From contig JBATUR010000045.1 in NCBI GenBank assembly GCA_049671305.1, forward strand, positions 1 through 64,000: 64,000 bases of DNA. The letters are read 5' to 3'. The position numbers were made by a program, and so were the translations under genes. The notes under the pieces are model-generated. The model was given only the letters and a program-made list of their open reading frames with translations, did not search any database and was not told the origin of the DNA. The DNA comes from CADCTM01 sp049671305 (GTDB lineage: Bacteria; Cyanobacteriota; Cyanobacteriia; Cyanobacteriales; Coleofasciculaceae). Shown here piece after piece: positions 20,001 through 28,430 of the stretch. Numbering within the stretch: position 1 is the first letter of the stretch; each line of letters opens with the position of its first letter.

Positions 20001-20145
20001 ACTCTTGCTGTGTCATTGCCCAGGGATGAGAATAAATACCTGCTTCCTCAGCCAATTCTACTGAAGCCAACGGGCGCCAGATTTCGCCCCAAACGAATAA
20101 ATGACTATCATTACCAGGTATCCAACTGCCATGTAAAATCGCCAT
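17002..20145 (-). CDS. SNF2-family (HepA-like) DEAD/DEAH-box ATPase
   Basis: 1047 aa. The N-terminal ~500 residues contain the bacterial SNF2-associated domain. The ATPase core follows: motif I DDMGLGKT (near residue 595), a DEAQ box in VLDEAQNIKNP (~695), motif III SLTGTPVENR and, in the second RecA domain, TQFAEWG, KAGGTGLNL and DRAFRIGQ. It should translocate on double-stranded DNA and remodel protein-DNA complexes; cyanobacterial relatives have no known target. It is the first gene of the operon with the SWIM protein. Divergent from pnp, with a ~195-bp shared upstream region. Confidence 0.93.
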   Translation of the reverse strand: MAILHGSWIPGNDSHLFVWGEIWRPLASVELAEEAGIYSHPWAMTQQELKSFLDSHNLSVGRETANPTTKTKQNNWHSQIIALPTQTPENGQPIYPLLSTKMPANAEEALTWQWWQVEGFVLKSLSAIKFLQALPLGSFKAADAYVGGELRFWSQVCRWSLDLLSRGKFLPGLSRNSTGEMVACWQPLLDSGVDQARLDKFTAMMPSACRAYQEMGQDNSVAINPRELLLAFLSQVVDAQVRNCLDVKAIPTLAPVQEWLRMLVTSGVATANEEMTRLEAALKTWTMPVQQNLIVPTSQTLPQNLWRTGFSLKPPVSEAGNWCLEFGLQAIDQADFWVDAATIWSQPVERLEYQGRTIEQPQEMFLKGLGLASRLYPPIEPSLHERRPESCELTSIEVYEFIKGSAWRLQDSGLGIVLPPGLAPGAGAKRLGISISAQAPQPKKGDRLGLQSLLKFKWELAIGEQTISKKEFDRLMALKSPLVEVKGEWIALQPSEVRAAQAIFTEAKEQMNLTVEDALRLSTGDTTTLAKLPVVNFEASGALQELIINLTGNQSITLIETPKSFQGQLRPYQERGVSWLAFLERWGLGACLADDMGLGKTPQLIAFLLHLQEQEALELPTLVVCPTSVLGNWEREVKKFGPSLKTIVHHGDKRLKGKAFAKAVANKQLVITSYPLIYRDATTFEGVSWQGIVLDEAQNIKNPSAKQSQAVRQLQAGFKISLTGTPVENRLSELWSILDFLNPGYLGNQQFFQRRFAMPIEKFGDRDSLQTLRSLVQPFILRRLKTDKDIIQDLPEKQEMNVFCGLSTEQATLYQKLVDESLVEIEESDGIKRRGLILTLLLRLKQVCNHPAQYLKEKSIGKNKRSGKLLRLQEMLEEAIEEGDRALIFTQFAEWGKLLQPYLAKQLGGETLFLYGSTKKQQREEMIDRFQNDPDGPRVLILSLKAGGTGLNLTRANHVFHVDRWWNPAVENQATDRAFRIGQKRNVQVHKFVCTGTLEERINEVIESKKQLAEQTVDAGEAWLTEMNTDQLRSLLILDRNAVIDED

Positions 20146-20339
20146 GCTAAAAAAGTTTTAAGATTTTAAAGTTAACCAAGTCGCTTTTTATTTATGTCTT
20201 AAAAATTATGATTCATTTTCTCGCTCTGCGATGACTTAACATCTTTCATTCTTGCCAAATAACTCAAGGCAGCAACAGTACATAAGTGTTACGATTGCGA
20301 CATACAAAAGAACGTGATAGAGAAGGACAAAGTACCAGA

Positions 20340-22493
20340 ATGGTAGAGTTTGACAAGTCGATATCTTTCGATGGAAGGGATATTCGGCTCAAGGTGGGTT
20401 TATTAGCCCCACAAGCCGGGGGTTCCGTTTTGATTCAGTCAGGAGACACTGCCGTATTAGTGACAGCGACACGCTCTACAGGCAGAGAAGGCATTGATTT
20501 TCTTCCCTTGTTGGTTGACTACGAAGAAAGACTCTACGCAGCCGGTCGTATTCCGGGTGGTTTTTTGCGCCGAGAAGGGCGTCCCCCAGAAAAGGTTACA
20601 CTAATCAGCCGTCTTATTGACCGCCCTTTGCGACCTTTATTTCCCGGTTGGCTGCGAGATGATATTCAAATCGTAGCAACTACTTTGTCAATGGATGAAG
20701 AAGTTCCACCAGATGTTTTGGCAGTAACCGGGGCTTCAATTGCTGTGTTGCAAGCAAAAATTCCCTTTTTGGGACCAATGGCAGCGGTGCGTGTTGGTTT
20801 GGTGGGTGATGATTTTATTATTAACCCAACTTACAAAGAAATCGAGTCTGGTGATTTGGATTTGGTGGTCGCCGGTTCTCCAGATGGTGTAATTATGGTG
20901 GAAGCTGGTGCAAATCAACTGCCAGAACAAGACATCATTGAAGCGATCGAGTTTGGTTATGAAGCTGTACAGGATTTGATTCAAGCACAGCGAGAAATGC
21001 TTGAGCAATTGGGCATTGAGATTGTTACTGAGGTAGCGCCGGAACCCGAAAATCCAGCCCTAGAAGCCTTCATTCGCGATCGCGCGACAACGCAAGTTAA
21101 GGAAGTTCTCAGCAAATTTGACCAGGACAAAAATGCACGAGATGTCTCCCTGGATGAAATTAAGGAAAATTCGATCTTAAATGCGATCGCTTCCTTACCC
21201 GAAGAAGACCCCCTCAAAGTCGCTACAACCGAAGACAGCAAAGCGGTTGGCAAATTCTTCAAAAGCTTGACCAAAGAATTGATGCGTCGTCAAATTGTCG
21301 AAGATGGCGTCCGCGTTGATGGTCGAAAACTCGATGAAGTGCGACCAGTTTCTTGTCAAGTTGGACTACTGCCCCGACGTGTACACGGTAGCGGCTTATT
21401 TAACCGAGGACTTACACAAGTCTTATCCACCGCCACTTTGGGAACCCCCGGCGATGCCCAAAAGCTGGATGACTTAAATCCAGAAGAAGATAAACGCTAT
21501 CTGCATCACTACAACTTCCCGCCCTATTCCGTCGGCGAAACTAAGCCCATGCGCTCTCCAGGACGCCGCGAAATCGGTCACGGCGCACTTGCTGAACGAG
21601 CCTTAGTCCCCGTCCTACCCTCCCAACAAGACTTTCCCTACGTGCTGCGGGTCGTCTCTGAAGTGCTTTCTTCTAACGGCTCTACCTCAATGGGTTCAGT
21701 TTGTGGCTCAACTCTGGCTTTGATGGATGCAGGTGTTCCCATTACCAAACCTGTTAGTGGCGCGGCAATGGGTTTAATCAAAGAAGGACAAGAAATCCGT
21801 ATCCTCACCGATATCCAGGGCATTGAAGACTTTTTGGGTGACATGGACTTTAAAGTTGCAGGTACTGATACCGGCATCACAGCCCTGCAAATGGACATGA
21901 AAATCAGCGGCTTGTCAATGGAAGTGATCACCGAAGCCATTAACAAAGCCCGACCAGCCCGACTCCATATTTTGGAGAAAATGTTGCTGGCAATTGACAA
22001 ACCCCGCCCCGAAATGTCGCCGTTTGCCCCCCGTCTGCTGACTATGAGGATTGATCCTGACATGATTGGTCTTGTGATTGGTCCTGGAGGTAAGACGATT
22101 AAAGGCATTACGGAGCAAACCGGCGCTAAGGTCGATATTGATGATGATGGTACAATTACCGTCTCGGCAGTCGAAGGCGAAAAAGCCAAGCGCGCCATCA
22201 ATATTATCCAAGGCATGACTCGTAAGCTGAATGAAGGCGATGTCTATGTTGGTCATGTAACGCGGATTATTCCCATTGGTGCTTTTGTGGAAGTACTTCC
22301 TGGCAAAGAAGGTATGATCCACATTTCTCAACTAGCAGACTACCGTGTTGGCAAAGTTGAAGATGAAGTTGCTGTCGGCGATGAGGTGGTTGTGAAAGTT
22401 CGAGAAATTGACCAAAAAGGACGCCTCAATCTCACTCGTTTGGGTATTCACCCCGATGAAGCCGCAGCGGCACGGGAAGCTGCAACGAGTTGA
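20340..22493 (+). CDS. pnp: Polyribonucleotide nucleotidyltransferase (PNPase)
   Basis: 717 aa. Phosphorolytic 3'-5' exoribonuclease and RNA polymerase of the degradosome. Two RNase PH domains (residues ~1-230 and ~310-545), the second with GSGLFNRG and the GDMDFKVAGT active-site strand; a KH domain around GPGGKTIKGI; and an S1 domain near the end (GAFVEVLPGKEGMIHIS). ATG 20340 gives the family start MVEFDKSISFDGRD; an upstream in-frame GTG at 20286 would add 18 non-conserved residues. The spacing of AAGGA to this ATG is long, so the start rests on homology. Confidence 0.97.
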   Translation: MVEFDKSISFDGRDIRLKVGLLAPQAGGSVLIQSGDTAVLVTATRSTGREGIDFLPLLVDYEERLYAAGRIPGGFLRREGRPPEKVTLISRLIDRPLRPLFPGWLRDDIQIVATTLSMDEEVPPDVLAVTGASIAVLQAKIPFLGPMAAVRVGLVGDDFIINPTYKEIESGDLDLVVAGSPDGVIMVEAGANQLPEQDIIEAIEFGYEAVQDLIQAQREMLEQLGIEIVTEVAPEPENPALEAFIRDRATTQVKEVLSKFDQDKNARDVSLDEIKENSILNAIASLPEEDPLKVATTEDSKAVGKFFKSLTKELMRRQIVEDGVRVDGRKLDEVRPVSCQVGLLPRRVHGSGLFNRGLTQVLSTATLGTPGDAQKLDDLNPEEDKRYLHHYNFPPYSVGETKPMRSPGRREIGHGALAERALVPVLPSQQDFPYVLRVVSEVLSSNGSTSMGSVCGSTLALMDAGVPITKPVSGAAMGLIKEGQEIRILTDIQGIEDFLGDMDFKVAGTDTGITALQMDMKISGLSMEVITEAINKARPARLHILEKMLLAIDKPRPEMSPFAPRLLTMRIDPDMIGLVIGPGGKTIKGITEQTGAKVDIDDDGTITVSAVEGEKAKRAINIIQGMTRKLNEGDVYVGHVTRIIPIGAFVEVLPGKEGMIHISQLADYRVGKVEDEVAVGDEVVVKVREIDQKGRLNLTRLGIHPDEAAAAREAATS

Positions 22494-22627
22494 TATTTGT
22501 GATTAGTTGAGTTGTACTGTTGCTTGTTGAAAGCCAACAAGTAACTAGTAAAAACGAAGCATTTTGGTAATATTTTGGGATACCTAAATGCTTCGATAAC
22601 CACTAATAGCACTTAGATTAACTTTTT

Positions 22628-23707
22628 ATGAAACATCGTTTAATCGCCTTATTTGTTGTTGTTTTATTAGCGTTTTCTATTGTATTAAAAGTGAGTGCAA
22701 CCCCTTCAGCAACAGCACTCCCAACTACTTCTACCTCAACTTCTTTACGCACCTTGGCAGAAAAGCGGGGTCTAAGTATTGGTGCAGCAGTGGACTTTGT
22801 ACCCCTACAAAAAGATCCAAACTACCGTTCACTTTTGATTCGGGAGTTTGATACGATGGTGCCAGAAAATGCTTGGAAATTTATCTATGTGCATCCCACA
22901 CGTGGTAGCTACGATTTCACCGATGTTGATGTTTTGATGGCTTTTTCCAAAGAGCATAACCTGAAAATGCGCGGTCATCCCTTAGCTTGGCATCTTCGTA
23001 ATCCTAAATGGGTAATTGAAGGTGATTTTAGCCATGATCAATGGATTGAAATTTTACGAGAACATATTCAAACTTTAGTCGGTCGCTATCAAGGACAGGT
23101 TTATATTTGGGATGTTGTGAATGAAGCAATTAATCGAGATGGTTCGTTGCGAGATACTATTTGGCTGCGAAATATTGGTCCTGAATATATAGATTTAGCC
23201 TTTCGTTGGGCTCATGAAGCTGACCCGAAAGCTTTATTATTTTATTGTGACTATGGAACAGAAGAATTAGGTCAAAAATCCGATGCTGTCTATGATTTAG
23301 TGAGAGGAATGTTGCAGCGTGGTGTACCTCTTAATGGTGTCGGTTTTCAAGCTCATTTGGGATTGAGTTATGCTCCAAAACTTGACTCTTTGGCAAAGAA
23401 TTTACAGCGTTTTGGTGAACTTGGTTTAGAGGTACAATTTACGGAATTAGATGTTAAGGTTCAAGATGGTGTTGGTAGTTGGGAGTCTCGCTTAAAAGAG
23501 CAAGCTAAGGTGTATGGTGGACTACTGAGAACTTGTCTTGAGGCTAAAACTTGCACAGGCTTTACAACTTGGGGATTTACAGACCGTTATACTTGGATTG
23601 GTGATTTGACGGGTTTGGGAGAAGCGCCCTTAATTTTTGATAAATCTTATCGTCCGAAGCCTGCTTATTTTGCTATGCAAGAGGCTTTGAAGAACGAAAA
23701 TAACTGA
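22628..23707 (+). CDS. Endo-1,4-beta-xylanase, glycoside hydrolase family 10
   Basis: 359 aa. An N-terminal Sec signal peptide (hydrophobic residues 5-22) indicates export. The GH10 TIM barrel has the acid/base glutamate in WDVVNEA (Glu166) and the nucleophile in FTELDV (Glu273), plus GHPLAWH and the WGFTDRYTWIG loop. It would hydrolyse beta-1,4-xylan or similar polysaccharides outside the cell. GH10 is scattered in cyanobacteria and may act on the organism's own sheath polysaccharide or on plant material. It is a lone gene with no other glycoside hydrolase nearby. Both catalytic residues are present, so activity is expected. Confidence 0.93.
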   Translation: MKHRLIALFVVVLLAFSIVLKVSATPSATALPTTSTSTSLRTLAEKRGLSIGAAVDFVPLQKDPNYRSLLIREFDTMVPENAWKFIYVHPTRGSYDFTDVDVLMAFSKEHNLKMRGHPLAWHLRNPKWVIEGDFSHDQWIEILREHIQTLVGRYQGQVYIWDVVNEAINRDGSLRDTIWLRNIGPEYIDLAFRWAHEADPKALLFYCDYGTEELGQKSDAVYDLVRGMLQRGVPLNGVGFQAHLGLSYAPKLDSLAKNLQRFGELGLEVQFTELDVKVQDGVGSWESRLKEQAKVYGGLLRTCLEAKTCTGFTTWGFTDRYTWIGDLTGLGEAPLIFDKSYRPKPAYFAMQEALKNENN

Positions 23708-23766
23708 AGTAGTGCGATCGCTTATCCAAGTATTGAAAAGCTGAAAAGTTTCAATCTAAGTGGTGG

Positions 23767-24783
23767 TTACCACTTACAGATATCTGGTTTGAGAGGGCAA
23801 GTTTGAGGATCGATCGGATTTCCGCTGAGACGGACTTCATTTAGGTTAGTCATACCTTGCAAGGGAGTGATGTCGCTGATTTTATTGAAGCTGAGTTTGA
23901 GCCAAGTCAGTTTAGTCAATCCTTGCAAAGGTTTAATGTCGCTGATTTTATTGCTGTCGAGGCTGAGAATCTCAAGGTTAGTCAAGCCTTGCAGGGGAGT
24001 GATGTCGCTGATTTTATTGTCGTAGAGGAAGAGCCAAGTCAGTTTAGTCAAGCCTTGCAAGGGTGTGATGTCGCTGAAATTATTGTTGTCGAGGAAGATT
24101 TGAGTCAGTTTAGTCAAGCCTTGCAAGGGTGTGATGTCGCTGATTTTATTGTTTTGCAGGTTGAGACTCTCCAGTTTAGTCAAGCCTTGCAGGGGAGTGA
24201 TGTCGCTGATTTTATTGTTTTGCAGGTCGAGCCAATTCAGTTTAGTCAAGCCTTGCAGGGGAGTGATGTCGCTGATTTTATTGAAGCTGAGGCTGAGAAT
24301 CTTAAGGTTAGTCATGCCTTGCAGGGGAGTGATGTCGCTGATTTTATTGCTGAAGAGCCAGATCTTAGTCAGGTTAGTCAAGCCTTGCAGGGGAGTGATG
24401 TCGCTGATTTTATTAGTGTTGAGGTAGAGTGTTGTGAGAGCTGAAAGTTTCTGATTAGCCGCATCACAATCAGTAGTTTCTGCTTTCTGCAACAACACCT
24501 CAACTGTATGTTTAGTTTCAGGACTCAAAGAAGCCTTTTCTCGACACCAGTCAGCAAAGGTTCGTCCACTGTTTACTGGTTGCGGCGTCAAGGTTTTTCC
24601 ACTGTTTACTGGTTGCTGCGTCGTGGTTTTTACTCTTAGTTCAGTAAATGTTCGCCCACTGTTCGCTGTTGGCGTTGGTGCGGTTTCAGCGACAGGTTCA
24701 TTTCCACATGAGGAAAGAGTGATCATCGCACTACTAGCAACCATAATCAACCGAAGTACTTTTTTCGACTTTGATAGATTCAT
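23767..24783 (-). CDS. Leucine-rich-repeat lipoprotein (internalin-like LRRs)
   Basis: 338 aa from ATG 24783 (AGG 9 bases upstream). Signal peptide ending in the lipobox LSSC, so it is probably a lipid-anchored exported protein. A low-complexity NSG(R/K)T linker with three copies precedes a conserved cap (CREKASLSPETKHTVEVLLQ), then nine 22-residue LRRs with core NKISDITPLQGLT and a C-terminal end CPLKPDICKW. The LRR units are near-identical at DNA level. It is paralogous to the gene at 24984-25721. Role probably protein-protein or surface interaction; the binding partner is unknown. Confidence 0.9.
   Translation of the reverse strand: MNLSKSKKVLRLIMVASSAMITLSSCGNEPVAETAPTPTANSGRTFTELRVKTTTQQPVNSGKTLTPQPVNSGRTFADWCREKASLSPETKHTVEVLLQKAETTDCDAANQKLSALTTLYLNTNKISDITPLQGLTNLTKIWLFSNKISDITPLQGMTNLKILSLSFNKISDITPLQGLTKLNWLDLQNNKISDITPLQGLTKLESLNLQNNKISDITPLQGLTKLTQIFLDNNNFSDITPLQGLTKLTWLFLYDNKISDITPLQGLTNLEILSLDSNKISDIKPLQGLTKLTWLKLSFNKISDITPLQGMTNLNEVRLSGNPIDPQTCPLKPDICKW
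23850..24430. repeat. 66-bp tandem LRR-coding repeats, array 1
   Basis: Nine near-identical 66-bp units sharing GTGATGTCGCTGATTTTATT inside the first LRR gene. The high DNA identity also opens the opposite strand, producing spurious antisense ORFs. Confidence 0.85.
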
Positions 24784-24822
24784 CTGTTTACCTACAATCA
24801 ATATTTGTATTTAGGAGATAAG

Positions 24823-24966
24823 TCAACCTTTCTCTCTTCCTTCCACCGCTGTCTCAAAAATTGCTATTTGCTCAAAAGTTAAATCATTTAAAGTTCCTGA
24901 AACTGCAGGGGTGTACGACCGTGCGCCCCGACGATATATGGTGTTGTTGCGTAAGTACTGACTAAT
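24823..24966 (-). pseudogene. Possible 3' gene remnant between the LRR genes
   Basis: A 47-codon open frame ends at 24823-24825 with a protein-like sequence (TIYRRGARSYTPAVSGTLND, then LTFEQIAIFE and a charged tail) but has no start codon: an in-frame stop precedes it and no ATG, GTG or TTG follows. It lies just downstream of the second LRR gene. I read it as the 3' remnant of a lost gene. It could be chance, and no family was recognised. Confidence 0.35.
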
Positions 24967-24983
24967 TTATTGAGGGCAGGAGC

Positions 24984-25721
24984 TCAATTTGTAGTTACTG
25001 GTTCCCACTTACAGATATTTGGCTTGAGAGGGCAAGTTTGGGGAGCGATCGCATTTCCGCTGAGGTAGAGCACATTCAGGTTAGTCAATCCTTGCAAGGG
25101 AGTGATGTCGCTGATTTTATTGCTGTTGAGGTTGAGAAAAGTCAGGTTAGACAAGCCTTGCAAGGGAGTGATGTCGCTGATTTTATTTTTGTTGAGGTAG
25201 AGAATCTCAAGGTTAGTCATGCCTTGCAGGGGAGTGATGTCGCTGATTTTATTGGTGATGAGGCTGAGAGAAGTCAGGTTAGTCAATCCTTGCAAGGGTG
25301 TGATGTCGCTGATTTTATTGTTGTCGAGCCAGAGCATCGTCAGGTTAGTCAATCCTTGCAAGGGAGTGATGTCGCTGATTTTATTGCTGCCGAGGTTGAG
25401 TTCATTCAGGTTAGTCAATCCTTGCAGGGGAGTGATGTCGCTGATTTTAGTGTTATAGAGGTCGAGTCTCAAGAGACTCAACAGTTTCTGATTAGCGGCA
25501 TCGCAATCAGTAGTTTCTGCTTTCTGCAACAACACCTCAACTGTATGTTTAGTTTCAAGACTTAAAGAAGCTTTTTCGCGACACAACTGGGCAAAACGCC
25601 CACTATTTCCCGGTTGCTGTGCTATTTCTAAGGCAGATAATCCAGATGAGGAAACAACTATACCACCAGTAACCACGATCAACCGAAGTACTTTTACAAC
25701 ACCCTGCTTGGTCACATTCAT
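24984..25721 (-). CDS. Leucine-rich-repeat secreted protein, paralogue of 23767-24783
   Basis: 245 aa. Signal peptide-like N-terminus without a lipobox cysteine (VVSSSGLSALEIAQQ), then the same cap as the neighbour (CREKASLSLETKHTVEVLLQ) and six 22-residue LRRs with the same NKISDITPLQGLT core, ending CPLKPNICKW. The upstream AGGTAAA..G before ATG is also shared with the paralogue, so the two genes arose by duplication. The loss of the lipobox means it may be released rather than anchored. Function is not recognised. Confidence 0.9.
   Translation of the reverse strand: MNVTKQGVVKVLRLIVVTGGIVVSSSGLSALEIAQQPGNSGRFAQLCREKASLSLETKHTVEVLLQKAETTDCDAANQKLLSLLRLDLYNTKISDITPLQGLTNLNELNLGSNKISDITPLQGLTNLTMLWLDNNKISDITPLQGLTNLTSLSLITNKISDITPLQGMTNLEILYLNKNKISDITPLQGLSNLTFLNLNSNKISDITPLQGLTNLNVLYLSGNAIAPQTCPLKPNICKWEPVTTN
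25080..25450. repeat. 66-bp tandem LRR-coding repeats, array 2
   Basis: Six 66-bp units sharing GTGATGTCGCTGATTTTATT with array 1, so both arrays are prone to unequal recombination. Confidence 0.85.
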
Positions 25722-25815
25722 CTATTTACCTGTAACTATAAATGTCATCAAATTGACACCGACGCTAGCTTAAGAGGACGATGGAATATAGTTAACTACA
25801 GCCTTAAATTCAACT

Positions 25816-26586
25816 TTACGGAACACCTGCCCGCTTAGTTCTCAACGTCACATTCACCCCTTCACTCGACTGCTGCAATACTAATAAAGGCGTCGGTTTC
25901 GCTTTTTGATCCCAACGAATTGCCACAATACGACCTTGAATAGTCGGCTGCCAAGTTTCATGTTCTTCTTTGGGATTGAGAAAGGTTTCAATACAATCAA
26001 TAATCTGACTAATTGTTGCCGAAGTTGCTTGAGTTGGTAACTTCATCAACACAATTTGAATACGAAAAAGTACGCGCAATGTCCGCTTGCCGCCGCCTTC
26101 TGTTTCATACATTACATCAAAAGTTTCATCAACCTGCCGCCCGCCTGCACTAGCAATTCCCACTGCCGTTTGATTGCCCTGAGTTGGACGCAATGCCACA
26201 CTAATTAACTGTTTAACTTTAATTTTAATTTGATTAACAACCGCAAAATGAAACACCTCTTCATCCATCCGCATTCTCAGGTAATCTAAATTAAATTCCC
26301 GTGAGTGAACTAAATCTGGGTTACCTTCCATTTTGCGAATGGTATTAAGAGCTAATTTTAATTTTTTTTGCAAATCAGTTGTTTTAAATTGCTCAAACTT
26401 CAGTTTCTTTGCCATCTCATCAACTTTCAGCTTGCCATAAACAGCTAAACCAATCAGCAGTAAAAATAAAGCTATTGATACGAATAGCCAAACTTGCCCT
26501 GATGAGCGGGGAGTTTTGGCTGGAGTTATAGTTTTAACAGGAGCTTGAGCTAATGCAGATTCTATAATGATCTTCGACGTAGACAT
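25816..26586 (-). CDS. Single-pass membrane protein of unknown function
   Basis: 256 aa. One transmembrane segment at residues ~31-50 (VWLFVSIALFLLLIGLAVYG) with the N-terminus likely cytoplasmic, a coiled coil of lysine/leucine heptads (~53-90), then a soluble domain of ~160 residues with FDVMYETEGGG and a Cys in QIIDCIETFL. The conserved shape suggests a cyanobacterial core protein, but no family was recognised. It is the next gene after the M15-like gene on the same strand, 160 bp away, so the two may be linked. Confidence 0.8.
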   Translation of the reverse strand: MSTSKIIIESALAQAPVKTITPAKTPRSSGQVWLFVSIALFLLLIGLAVYGKLKVDEMAKKLKFEQFKTTDLQKKLKLALNTIRKMEGNPDLVHSREFNLDYLRMRMDEEVFHFAVVNQIKIKVKQLISVALRPTQGNQTAVGIASAGGRQVDETFDVMYETEGGGKRTLRVLFRIQIVLMKLPTQATSATISQIIDCIETFLNPKEEHETWQPTIQGRIVAIRWDQKAKPTPLLVLQQSSEGVNVTLRTKRAGVP

Positions 26587-26747
26587 AATTACTACTAGCT
26601 AGAACTCAATATCTATGTTAATTTTTTAAATGCAATTAAAAGTGCATTTAACTGATAAAACGTTAAGGAAAGCCAAGATTAACGTTGATCAGGAGTATGA
26701 AAGTAGATGCTTTTGGCAATAAACTAGTTTACCAAGGATGCCTTTTC

Positions 26748-28382
26748 TTAATTTAGCCATCTTGCCCGATAATTTCTGGCATCAATGTGGCATAAATAAG
26801 GAAACTTATTATATCGTCCCAAACCACCAGCCCACCAAGGATCTAGTATCCAATAAATTTGATTAGCCGTTAAACCCTGGCAAACAAAGCTTAAAGCATC
26901 TCCCAGCAAATGACGACTGGAAATAGCCTGATTTTTAATCGGGCAGTACCAACTTGTAACTAAAAAAGGTAGTCCAATGCGATCGCGTGCCCGTTGCGCT
27001 AGTTTAGCAATACGCACGATCGCATCCACTGTCGCCTGATCTGGAGGCAGCCACATACCGCCCTGGGTTGCTTCAGCCCAACTAAAGTTACCATCTTCAA
27101 TTATTGAGGCAAAAAGCTGAATATTATCCGGCGTCCAACTGCTCGGACGTTTAGGTATAATCGGCAGTGGTTTGGGAAATGCTGGTTTAGTATTACTACC
27201 CGTTTGTTGCAGATTTTTTTGTTCTTCTAATAAAAATTGCCGCGTCTGACTTATTGTGGAAATATTACGCCAAAGTTGTACTAAGCGAATTAAGGCTTCT
27301 CTTTGCTGTTCATTTTCTTGATAATTTACTGGTATGCGTCGCACAAAGCTAATAAGTTCTCTATCTAACTGAGTTGCCAAGTTAACTAGTGCTGTCTTGT
27401 CTGTAGTGCTACGCTCAAGCAAATCAGGATCAATGCCCAAAGCCAGCAGGGCGGCAGCACGGGAGTTGAGATTATGCCACAGCCGAAATGCTTCAACGAG
27501 GGCATTGCGCTGGCTACCGCGCCCCTGATAGGCATCTGGGAGCTTTTCTATAAAGGCAATGAGAGCCGGATCAATGGCATCCAGGCTGGCTTCGGGAGAG
27601 GTGTTGGTGAGCAAAGATGCGATCGCGTCTTCTCTAGTTCTCAATTGACGCCATAATTGAGCTAGACGCAGCAATGCTTCCTGTTCTTGAGGAGTCCCCT
27701 TATAATCAGCAGTAACGCCTTGTACAAACTGTTTGAGGGGAATATCCAACAACAAATCATGGCTAGTGGCAGCGGCAAGTTTTTCCTCAGTCACTAAATA
27801 AGCGATCGCTTCTTCAGTCGTATCTAATTGTTGCCAAATTCGTACCGCCTCCAGCATTGCCTCGCGTTGATTGGGCAGCCCTAGGTAGTAATCTGGAATT
27901 TGCTGCACAAAACTGAGCAGCGCTGGCTCTAAATCAGCTAAATCTGTGGGTATTACAGCCTTAACATCTTCCCAATCAGCCTGATAAGCTTGTTTGAGCA
28001 AGTCCAGTTTACAAGATTCTAAACGGGCAGTTGTGGTATCAGTAGCATCAGGTACATAGCCTTTCGCCACGGCTTCCAGAAACTTGTCACTATAACAACC
28101 CTGCCGCGCCTGCCACAAATCTGCACCAATCCAACCTTGAGCTATTAAACTAGCGGTAAGAGAGCGGATAGCATTAGCGGCATATTGAACTTGTTCAGGA
28201 AAAGTATTAACCTGTGCCAGGGAAACACGATTTGCCGGCGTTATACCCAAGCCAGTTTCTCCGTCAGCACAATTTGGGGAATTGTGTGCTTGATACAATG
28301 CTGCCAGAATCGGCTGATGAATGCCTGTTCGTTCAGCCTCTTTGAGGTAATAATAATTACGCTGTTCTAAAGATGTTGCCAT
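26748..28382 (-). CDS. Large protein with C-terminal peptidase M15A-like domain
   Basis: 544 aa from ATG 28382 (an upstream in-frame TTG adds two residues). The N-terminal ~110 residues resemble a lysozyme-like helical region (ERTGIHQPILAALYQAHN). The middle carries repeated ~90-residue helical units (QREAL.RL.QLWR.L) of unknown type. The last ~130 residues match the M15A carboxypeptidase fold: GGMWLPPDQATVDA, TSWYCP and RHLLGDALSF, then CHIDARNYRARW. In classical M15 the zinc motif is S-H-x2-G-x-A-x-D; here the Asp position is Ser. The conserved histidines remain. It may be a peptidoglycan-binding rather than a hydrolysing protein. No signal peptide is evident. Confidence 0.75.
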   Translation of the reverse strand: MATSLEQRNYYYLKEAERTGIHQPILAALYQAHNSPNCADGETGLGITPANRVSLAQVNTFPEQVQYAANAIRSLTASLIAQGWIGADLWQARQGCYSDKFLEAVAKGYVPDATDTTTARLESCKLDLLKQAYQADWEDVKAVIPTDLADLEPALLSFVQQIPDYYLGLPNQREAMLEAVRIWQQLDTTEEAIAYLVTEEKLAAATSHDLLLDIPLKQFVQGVTADYKGTPQEQEALLRLAQLWRQLRTREDAIASLLTNTSPEASLDAIDPALIAFIEKLPDAYQGRGSQRNALVEAFRLWHNLNSRAAALLALGIDPDLLERSTTDKTALVNLATQLDRELISFVRRIPVNYQENEQQREALIRLVQLWRNISTISQTRQFLLEEQKNLQQTGSNTKPAFPKPLPIIPKRPSSWTPDNIQLFASIIEDGNFSWAEATQGGMWLPPDQATVDAIVRIAKLAQRARDRIGLPFLVTSWYCPIKNQAISSRHLLGDALSFVCQGLTANQIYWILDPWWAGGLGRYNKFPYLCHIDARNYRARWLN

Positions 28383-28430
28383 TGCCAAGTCTAATCAATC
28401 AACATACGACACCGAGTTACAGAATAATCT

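Noticed and set aside
17002..20145. SNF2 gene as part of a phage-defence system (DISARM or similar)
   Set aside because: The SWIM-SNF2 pair is a common bacterial operon with no methylase, DUF1998 or nuclease partner here.
20286..20339. In-frame GTG extension of pnp
   Set aside because: The extension is not conserved in PNPase; the family starts at MVEFDKSI.
21638..22331. Minus-strand open frames over pnp
   Set aside because: GC-skewed codon shadows of a highly conserved gene.
23857..25565. Long plus-strand open frames (e.g. 23857-24444 and 25038-25565) opposite the LRR genes
   Set aside because: They arise from the 66-bp repeats being open on both strands; translation is just repeated GSDVADFI and has no start context or conservation.
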